Shown: piece by piece, positions 59,201 to 64,000 of the stretch
Layout: each line of letters begins with the position of its first letter
Numbering within the stretch: the stretch's first letter is position 1
Origin: CAVUEG01 sp963740525
GTDB taxonomy: Bacteria; Actinomycetota; Actinomycetes; Propionibacteriales; Nocardioidaceae
Length of the DNA: 64,000 bases
NCBI GenBank assembly: GCA_963740525.1
Contig: CAVUEG010000010.1
Span: 290,800 to 354,799 of the forward strand
Direction of reading: 5' to 3'
Notes under the pieces: generated by a model
Told to the model about the DNA's origin: nothing
The model's input: only the letters and a program-made list of their open reading frames with translations
The model's database searches: none
Translations under genes and position numbers: made by a program

Positions 59201-60158
59201 CGCCCCGCTCGTTCGCCTTCGCGAAGACCCCGTTGAGGGCCTCGGCGGTGTCGCGGATCTCGCGCTCGCCGGGCAGGAAGACCAGGATGTCGCCGGGTCC
59301 CTCCGGGACCAGCTCCTCGACCGCGGCGATGATCGCCTCGGTCTGGTCGCGGACGACCTGCTCGCCCTCCTCGTCGTCGTACGACTCCTCGATCAGGGGC
59401 CGGTAGCGCGTCTCGACCGGGTAGGTGCGCCCGGACACCTCGATGATCGGGGCCGGGGTGCCATCGGGCTGGGCGAAGTGAGCGGCGAACTTCTCGGGGT
59501 CGATGGTGGCCGAGGTGATGACGACCTTGAGGTCGGGACGCCTCGGCAGCAGCTGCTTGAGGTAGCCGAGCAGGAAGTCGATGTTGAGGCCTCGCTCGTG
59601 AGCCTCGTCGATGATCAAGGTGTCGTACGCCGACAGCAACCTGTCGTGCTGGAGCTCGGCCAGCAGGATGCCGTCGGTCATCAGCTTCACGAGGGTGTCG
59701 CCGCTGGAGCGATCGGTGAACCGCACCTGGTAGCCGACGATGCCCCCGGGCTCGCCCAGGCCGGGGCCGCCGATCTCCTCCGCGATCCGCTCGGCGACCG
59801 TGCGCGCAGCGATCCGGCGGGGCTGGGTGTGCCCGATCATCCCCTCGACGCCACGGCCGAGCTCCAGGCAGATCTTGGGGATCTGCGTGGTCTTGCCCGA
59901 CCCGGTCTCGCCCGCCACGATCACCACCTGGTGGTCGCGCACCGCGTCGGCGATCTCCTGTCGCCGCTGGCTGACGGGCAGCTCGGACGGGAAGCTCACC
60001 TGAGGCACCAGGGCTCGTCGCGCGGCGAGCCGCTCGGGACTCAGCCGACGCGGTCGCTCGCGCTGCTGCTGAGGGGGGCGCCTGCCGCGACGACGGCGGG
60101 GAGTACGACGCTTCCTGTTGTCGGTCCCATCGCTGGTCCCGTTGCTGGCGTCCGACAT
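56220..60158 (-). CDS. hrpA: ATP-dependent RNA helicase HrpA
   Basis: A 1312-aa DEAH-box helicase of full HrpA length. The basic low-complexity N-terminus (about 15-40, R-R-T-P-R-R-R-R-G-R) is followed by Walker A A-G-E-T-G-S-G-K-T-T-Q, the box I-I-D-E-A-H-E-R, motif III S-A-T-I and motif VI Q-R-Q-G-R-C-G-R (Q-x2-G-R-x-G-R). HA2/OB domains and the long HrpA-specific C-terminal region (DUF3418) follow. It rescues stalled ribosomes in E. coli. The ATG at 60158 follows AGG, with TAGACT upstream. Confidence 0.94.
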   Translation of the reverse strand: MSDASNGTSDGTDNRKRRTPRRRRGRRPPQQQRERPRRLSPERLAARRALVPQVSFPSELPVSQRRQEIADAVRDHQVVIVAGETGSGKTTQIPKICLELGRGVEGMIGHTQPRRIAARTVAERIAEEIGGPGLGEPGGIVGYQVRFTDRSSGDTLVKLMTDGILLAELQHDRLLSAYDTLIIDEAHERGLNIDFLLGYLKQLLPRRPDLKVVITSATIDPEKFAAHFAQPDGTPAPIIEVSGRTYPVETRYRPLIEESYDDEEGEQVVRDQTEAIIAAVEELVPEGPGDILVFLPGEREIRDTAEALNGVFAKANERGGSFGLDVVPLYARLSSAEQHRVFERHSRRRVVLATNVAETSLTVPGIRYVVDTGVARISRYSARTKVQRLPIEPISQASANQRQGRCGRVEAGVCIRLYSQEDFEGRPEFTEPEILRTNLASVILQMTSLGLGEVADFPFVEPPDSRNVKAGIQLLEELGALQTTQTRPQLTPIGRQLARLPIDPRLGRMVIEAERLGCVREVLVIAAALSIQDPRERPVEVQAQADQLHARFKDPTSDFLTWLNLWRHLRTQQRELGSSAFRRLCRKEFLNYVRVREWQDFESQLRQVAKQLKLDMKRTPAPADSEQAWDADGIHQALLSGLLSHIGLRDPEKRDYLGARNSRFAVFPGSALFRKQPAYLMAAELVETTRLWGRQNAAINPEWAERLGSHLVKRTWSEPHWSKKRAGVMAYERVTLYGVPLVADRLVNYGTVDPALARELFIRHALVYGEWSTRHRFFAANRALLEEVEELEQRARRRDILVDEHTLFDFYDGRVGAEVVSGAHFDTWWKRTRQEQPELLTFDRDMLRNDTVGEGIEADFPEHWREGDLSLPIRYHFEPGAEDDGLTIEVPVATLNRVDDNFSWLVPGLREDLVVALIRSLPKHLRVNFVPAPNHARAFLAAVPAGEEPLLDALERHLRATTGVHVPREAWDLAKVPPHLTPTFRVVDDRGGEVARGKDLDTLKEPLRPTFAAAIAEVASDAGMTASGQTTWTFGTIERSFTRARAGHEVRGFPALVDEGRSVGQQVLGSEAEQEAAHRLGVRRLVVLAVMSGPSPVKAVLDRLDNTDKLSLAASPYASVADLIDDCVLAATDDLMDRAGGPVWDEAGFDSLVAAVRPGLTETTSAVVADVMRVLAAWRETDRRLSGRADLPMLPALADMKAQVGRLVHRGFVAEAGVHAVRQMPRYLRAVDVRLEKLASGIGRDRQLMDQLSAVQQAYLHRVEALPEGRPPDATLRRVRWMLEEYRVSLWAQQLGTPTPVSDSRIRRLLDG

Positions 60159-60264
60159 GACCACCTGAGTCTACGGAGAGGCGCCACCGGTTTCGCGGCG
60201 ACTCTCAGGCACCCGTGAGGCCGCCCACAGGTCGCTCACAGGCACCGGGCGGATGCTGGGCGGC

Positions 60265-60735
60265 ATGACCGCACCCGAGGACACCGCCGCCGACAACGAC
60301 CACGGCCCCGAGCCGACGACCCCGACCCCGCCGCCGGCCGACGCGCCCGCTCCCCCGGTGGCCTCGAACGAGGTTCCCGGGGCGACTCCGGCCGGCGTCC
60401 CGGCGCGACAGCGCTTCAGAGACCGGGTGCTGTCCATGCGCGGCGTGGTCGCGGTGGCGCTGGCCTCGGTGATCCTGGGAGGTCTCGGCGGTGCCGGGCT
60501 GGCCTCGATCGCCGGCGGAGGCCGCGAGGGGTTCGGTCGCGGAGACCACCGGACCGGGCCCTTCGCCGGCGGAGAGGCCGACGGACAGGAAGGCCGCGGG
60601 GGCCCCATGCGCCACCACGACGGCGACCACGACGGCCAGCGGCCGGGACCAAGGGGCCCGGTGCCACAGCAGCCCGGCCCGGCCGCCCCCTCCGACACCG
60701 CCACTCCGCCGACGGCGGAGGACTCCACCACCTGA
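60265..60735 (+). CDS. Single-pass membrane protein upstream of a two-component system
   Basis: 156 aa. The Pro/Thr/Ala-rich N-terminus (about 1-45) is followed by one hydrophobic helix (V-V-A-V-A-L-A-S-V-I-L-G-G-L-G-G-A-G-L-A-S-I-A) and a Gly/Asp/His/Pro-rich tail (H-H-D-G-D-H-D-G-Q). The tail could bind metals. Not recognised. The start is ATG 60265 or 60253; neither has a good Shine-Dalgarno. It lies 70 nt before the response regulator, which may share its transcript. Confidence 0.6.
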   Translation: MTAPEDTAADNDHGPEPTTPTPPPADAPAPPVASNEVPGATPAGVPARQRFRDRVLSMRGVVAVALASVILGGLGGAGLASIAGGGREGFGRGDHRTGPFAGGEADGQEGRGGPMRHHDGDHDGQRPGPRGPVPQQPGPAAPSDTATPPTAEDSTT

Positions 60736-60805
60736 GCGAGACCTTCACAGGAAACTCACAGACGAGGCACAGGGGACACGCCAGCTCGACCGTCATGATG
60801 GGGCC

Positions 60806-61570
60806 ATGAGCCCTGCGAGTCCCGACAGCACCCGGAGCCCGGAGAGTCCTGGCACACCTGCCCAGATGACCAGGGCCGACGGCACGCCGCTACGCGTGCT
60901 GATCGTGGACGACGAGCCGAACATCGCCGAGCTGCTCGGCATGGCGATGCGCTACGAGGGCTGGCAGACGGAGACCGCCGACTGCGGGGCCCGGGCGGTC
61001 GAGGCCGCTCGGGGGTTCGGTCCGGACGCGGTCGTGCTCGACATGATGCTGCCGGACTTCGACGGCATGGAGGTGCTGCGTCGGCTGCGCACGGGGCGCC
61101 CGGATGTGCCCGTGCTCTTCCTGACCGCACGGGACTCGGTCGAGGATCGGATCGCCGGTCTCACAGCCGGTGGAGACGACTACGTCACCAAGCCCTTCTC
61201 GCTCGAGGAGGTCGTGGCCCGGCTTCGCGGCCTGATGCGTCGCTCGGGCGCCAACCAGGAGGCGAACGACGCCGTACTCGCCGTGGGCGACCTGAGACTG
61301 GACGAGGACAGTCACGAGGTATTCCGTGGGGACGAGGAGCTCTCCCTCACCGCCACCGAGTTCGAGCTCCTCCGCTACCTGATGCGCAACCCGCGCCGCG
61401 TGCTGAGCAAGGCGCAGATCCTCGACCGCGTGTGGAACTACGACTTCGGTGGGCAAGCCAACGTCGTAGAGCTGTACATCTCGTACCTGCGCAAGAAGGT
61501 CGACGCCGGTCGTGCGCCGATGATCCACACCATGCGTGGTGCCGGCTACGTCCTGAAGCCGTCAGCGTGA
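60806..61570 (+). CDS. OmpR-family response regulator
   Basis: 254 aa. The receiver domain (about 28-140) has the acidic pair V-D-D-E (Asp35/36), phospho-acceptor V-L-D-M-M-L-P-D (Asp79), and V-T-K-P-F-S (Lys). The C-terminal winged helix (about 160-254) includes L-T-A-T-E-F-E-L-L-R-Y and R-G-A-G-Y-V-L. A Ser/Pro-rich 25-residue N-terminal extension precedes the receiver. CATGAT is 6 nt before the ATG. The kinase start overlaps its stop (GTGA). Confidence 0.92.
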   Translation: MSPASPDSTRSPESPGTPAQMTRADGTPLRVLIVDDEPNIAELLGMAMRYEGWQTETADCGARAVEAARGFGPDAVVLDMMLPDFDGMEVLRRLRTGRPDVPVLFLTARDSVEDRIAGLTAGGDDYVTKPFSLEEVVARLRGLMRRSGANQEANDAVLAVGDLRLDEDSHEVFRGDEELSLTATEFELLRYLMRNPRRVLSKAQILDRVWNYDFGGQANVVELYISYLRKKVDAGRAPMIHTMRGAGYVLKPSA

Positions 61571-63024
61571 CCACGCGCCTTCGTGTCCTACGGCCCACCA
61601 CGCTGACTGCCCGGCTGGTCACGACCGCCGTCGCCCTCGTGGCCGTGGTCTGTCTCCTGGTGGCTGCCGTCACCACGCTGGCCATGCGCAGCTACCTCAA
61701 CCACCGGCTCGACGACGAGGTGCTGCGCGCGCTGGGGAGAACCGCCCGGCCCGACCCCGACCGAGGGCACAAGGGGCCGGATGGACACGAGCTGCCCAAC
61801 CTGCCGGACGACATCACCTCGGGGGGCTTCTTCGGCCAGGGCGAGGACACCCTCATCGCCTGGATCGGCGACGGACGAGGACTCGTGCTGACCCGCTCCG
61901 GCGGCTACCAGGTTCTCTCCAGGTCTGCGCTCGCCCGGCTCGGCGCGGTCCCGCCCGACGGGCGGGGCCACGACGTCGAGGTTCCGGCCGTCGGCGACTA
62001 CCGCGTGCGGGCCACGACCACCGATGCCGGCCAGCGCCTGGTCGTGGGACTACCGAGCCGCGAGGTCTCCGGTCTGCTGGCCAGCCTGCTGGCGTGGGAG
62101 CTCCTGCTCGCCCTCGCCGGGACCGCCGGTGCGGCAACGATCGGCACGGTCCTGGTACGGCGCCAGCTGCGGCCGCTGCGCGAGGTCGCGGCCACGGCCC
62201 ACGAGGTCGCCACCACTCCCCTGTCGACGGGAGCCATCTCGCTCACCACCAGGGTTCCGGACGAGCTGACCGACGAGCGCACGGAGGTGGGCCGGGTCGG
62301 TGCCGCACTAAACACGCTCCTCACGCACGTCGGACGGGCGCTCGATGACCGGCACCGCAGTGAGCAGCAGGTCCGCCAGTTCGTCGCGGACGCCTCGCAT
62401 GAGCTGCGCACGCCCCTCACCACGATCCACGGGTACGCCGAGCTGTCGCGGCGCAACCCCGACGACGCCGACCTGCTGCGGTCCTCGATGACCAAGGTCG
62501 AAGGTGAGGCGGACCGGATGGGGGGGCTGGTCGACGACCTACTGCTCCTGGCGCGGCTCGACGCCGGGCGCCCGCTCGCCCGCGACGAGGTCGACCTGAC
62601 CCGGCTGCTGCTCGAGGTGGTCGCAGACGCGCGAGTGGTCGCGCCGGGGCATGTGTGGCACCTCGAGCTGCCGGACCAGCCGGTCACTGTCACCGGCGAC
62701 GATCGGCGGCTGCACCAGGTGGTCACGAACCTGCTCAACAACGCGCGCCGGCACACGCCTTCGGGAACTACCGTGACGGTCTCGCTGCACAAGAGCTCAG
62801 GAGCGACCGTACGGGTGCACGACGACGGACCGGGGCTGCCCTCCGACCTCGTGACACGGGCCTTCGAGCGCTTCACCCGGGGCGACTCGTCGAGGACCCG
62901 TGCCTCGGGTGGCGCAGGGCTGGGGCTGTCGCTCGTGCAGGCGATCGTGAACGCCCACGGCGGGTCGGTCGCTGTCGCCTCGACTCCCGGGGACACCAGT
63001 TTCACGGTCCACCTGCCGGCCTGA
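61567..63024 (+). CDS. Sensor histidine kinase
   Basis: 485 aa. Membrane helix 1 (about 18-42), an extracytoplasmic sensor region (about 43-165), helix 2 (about 176-198), HAMP, then the kinase core. The H-box is D-A-S-H-E-L-R-T-P-L-T-T (His278), the N-box is N-L-L-N-N-A-R-R-H, and D-D-G-P-G and G-A-G-L-G-L-S-L-V-Q are the G1/G2 boxes. It phosphorylates the preceding regulator. The GTG start overlaps the regulator stop. The signal is unknown; cell-envelope stress is a guess. Confidence 0.92.
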   Translation: MTTRLRVLRPTTLTARLVTTAVALVAVVCLLVAAVTTLAMRSYLNHRLDDEVLRALGRTARPDPDRGHKGPDGHELPNLPDDITSGGFFGQGEDTLIAWIGDGRGLVLTRSGGYQVLSRSALARLGAVPPDGRGHDVEVPAVGDYRVRATTTDAGQRLVVGLPSREVSGLLASLLAWELLLALAGTAGAATIGTVLVRRQLRPLREVAATAHEVATTPLSTGAISLTTRVPDELTDERTEVGRVGAALNTLLTHVGRALDDRHRSEQQVRQFVADASHELRTPLTTIHGYAELSRRNPDDADLLRSSMTKVEGEADRMGGLVDDLLLLARLDAGRPLARDEVDLTRLLLEVVADARVVAPGHVWHLELPDQPVTVTGDDRRLHQVVTNLLNNARRHTPSGTTVTVSLHKSSGATVRVHDDGPGLPSDLVTRAFERFTRGDSSRTRASGGAGLGLSLVQAIVNAHGGSVAVASTPGDTSFTVHLPA

Positions 63025-63109
63025 GCCGGCCCCGTCAGCCAGTTTTACGGTTCAACCGGTTTGGAACCCCTCCCCGCGGGCACAAGGCCTCCGACAAGGA
63101 GGGAAGACC

Positions 63110-63253
63110 ATGCATCTAGTTCTGTTGCTCATCGCCGCTGTGCTGGTGATCTTCGGCATTCTGCGGCTCGTCCGTGGCGACGTCCTGTGGGGCGTCGTGC
63201 TGATCATCGTCGGGCTGCTCGTCGGGCCCGGAGGCGTCAGCATTTTCAACTAG
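63110..63253 (+). CDS. Small hydrophobic membrane protein, 47 aa
   Basis: M-H-L-V-L-L-L-I-A-A-V-L-V-I-F-G-I and L-W-G-V-V-L-I-I-V-G-L-L-V-G are two short helices joined by R-L-V-R-G-D, ending G-P-G-G-V-S-I-F. A near-perfect Shine-Dalgarno (AAGGAGGGAAGACC) precedes the ATG. Resembles the small GPGG-ending membrane proteins of actinobacteria; function unknown. Confidence 0.8.
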   Translation: MHLVLLLIAAVLVIFGILRLVRGDVLWGVVLIIVGLLVGPGGVSIFN

Positions 63254-63296
63254 CGCGTCGCCCTCGGGCACGTCACACGCTCCCCGGAGCGTTCTG

Positions 63297-63336
63297 CACG
63301 GCTGTGGACCGGCCACCCGGCCGGTCCACAGCCGTG
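63297..63336. terminator. Bidirectional 18-bp hairpin terminator
   Basis: A perfect 18-bp stem (63297-63314 with 63319-63336) with loop ACCC, between convergent genes. Very stable and GC-rich without a T-tract, as in many actinobacterial terminators. Confidence 0.75.
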
Positions 63337-63382
63337 TTCGTGTCCTACCGCTCCTCAGAAGCCTCGGCACCGTCGGGGCGGT

Positions 63383-63817
63383 TCACCAGGATCTCGGGGT
63401 CGCCGGATGCGGCCAGAACGCGCCACCGACCCGGCGTCCGGACAGGGTTCGCCACTCGAGTCGCAGCATCATCGGGCGGACGCCGCCGGCCCAGGGCAGC
63501 GGTCCGCCCTCCGAGCTGAGCCGACGGAGCTCGGCGGGGTCGTCCACCTCGGTGCAGGTGCCGAGGGCGACCACGCTCCACCCCCGCTCGCGCTCGAGGT
63601 CCAAGTGGTCGATCTCGAAGGCGATACCGGCGCCGCGCGCGTACGTCGCGAGCTCGCTGTAGGCCGCCGTGCGGAAGTACACCGCGTGGTCTCGTCGGAC
63701 GAAGTTCACCGGCACGATCCGCGGACCCTGCGGGGTCGTGACGCCGATCCGCCCGATCGGGACGGTGTCGAGCAGCTCCAGGCACTCGACGGGACTCAAC
63801 TCAACCATCGTGTTCAT
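63383..63817 (-). CDS. Pyridoxamine 5'-phosphate oxidase-fold protein
   Basis: 144 aa of the split-barrel PPOX family: E-C-L-E-L-L-D-T-V-P-I-G-R-I-G-V near the N-terminus, I-V-P-V-N-F-V-R-R-D-H-A-V-Y-F-R-T and the middle G-I-A-F-E-I-D-H-L-D. Relatives bind FMN or F420; many are unassigned. GGAGGTGAGC precedes the ATG at 63817. The last 12 or so residues (G-A-F-W-P-H-P) look unlike the family, so a small late frameshift is possible. Confidence 0.82.
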   Translation of the reverse strand: MNTMVELSPVECLELLDTVPIGRIGVTTPQGPRIVPVNFVRRDHAVYFRTAAYSELATYARGAGIAFEIDHLDLERERGWSVVALGTCTEVDDPAELRRLSSEGGPLPWAGGVRPMMLRLEWRTLSGRRVGGAFWPHPATPRSW

Positions 63818-63900
63818 GCTCACCTCCGGGGTCCGTTCCATCCTCACCCGCGCAGGCGATGCGGTGACCGGGAGAATTTTCCGAACCGACCCGGCAGACC

Positions 63901-64000
63901 TCACATGGCGGCGGGTGCGAGCACGGCCGGCAGCGCGGCGGCGAGCGTCTGCAACAGGTCGTCCCGGCTCATCACCGCCGGGTTCTGCACCCACTCGATG
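63901..64000 (-). CDS. 3' end of a gene, probably a TetR-family regulator (partial)
   Basis: The last 32 codons of a minus-strand gene that continues beyond the window: I-E-W-V-Q-N-P-A-V, D-D-L-L-Q-T-L-A-A-A-L-P-A-V-L then stop. The pattern (short aromatic helix, acidic turn, Leu/Ala helix) is common at TetR C-termini, but the fragment is too short for certainty. Confidence 0.45.
   Translation of the reverse strand, partial: IEWVQNPAVMSRDDLLQTLAAALPAVLAPAAM

Overview
The window is high-GC actinobacterial chromosome, most like Nocardioides or another Nocardioidaceae member. The evidence is very GC-rich codon use, an SsgA-like division regulator, HemQ-type coproheme decarboxylase, a mycobacterial DesA3-like desaturase with its reductase, a cysteine leader peptide of the RRHVDL type, and many genes that look leaderless: a TANNNT hexamer lies 6-8 nt before the start codon. 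The taxonomic call is inference; no rRNA gene is present. Most genes are ordinary chromosomal ones. I see no prophage, integrase, transposase or CRISPR array.

Layout. 1-5.3 kb: end of a secreted sulfatase, then an nsrR-hmp nitric-oxide defence operon with a visible NsrR operator, two membrane proteins and a tRNA-Val. 5.4-7.2 kb: SsgA-like protein, class IV aminotransferase, and a tRNA Gly-Cys-Val operon with its own promoter and terminator. 7.2-11.3 kb: a Pr6Pr membrane protein, PoxB and a frameshifted FMN-binding glutamate synthase-like gene. 11.5-16.6 kb: secreted peptidoglycan amidase, then an AraC / short UvrA-like ATPase / VOC cassette. 16.6-24.1 kb: TetR with MMPL exporter, three small ORFs, a frameshifted SigE-family sigma factor coupled to a membrane sensor-like protein, and a K+ channel. 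24.1-31.2 kb: rsgA, BrkB protein, a divergent acyl-CoA dehydrogenase, a 51-bp repeat array, a Baeyer-Villiger-type monooxygenase and glyA. 31.3-35.0 kb: sulfate assimilation operon (leader peptide, sulfite reductase, zinc-ribbon protein, APS reductase, 34-aa ORF, sirohydrochlorin chelatase) joined by four ATGA overlaps. 35-41 kb: a 32-bp-period repeat array, PPK2, ZapE, ATP-dependent DNA ligase and LigD-type polymerase. 41-44.2 kb: desaturase/reductase operon with a perfect 24-bp palindromic operator, then msrB. 44.2-49.4 kb: coproporphyrin-dependent haem genes hemE, cgoX and hemQ, with two more 32-bp-period arrays around hemQ. 49.5-60.2 kb: DUF3000, RNase D, solute-binding lipoprotein, aldo/keto reductase, a strong candidate structured RNA, a secreted protein and HrpA. 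60.2-64 kb: two-component system, a 47-aa membrane protein, a PPOX-family protein and the tail of a further gene.

Most unusual features: (1) twelve copies of a 19-bp motif at a 32-bp period in three intergenic arrays that touch stop codons; (2) a 51-bp array of dyad-symmetric units; (3) an orphan RNA candidate at about 55360-55481; (4) a 23-bp near-palindrome whose two ends are the start codons of divergent genes; (5) palindromic operators for nitric-oxide, desaturase and exporter control. Three genes carry single-base frame disruptions, so assembly error should be excluded before they are called pseudogenes.
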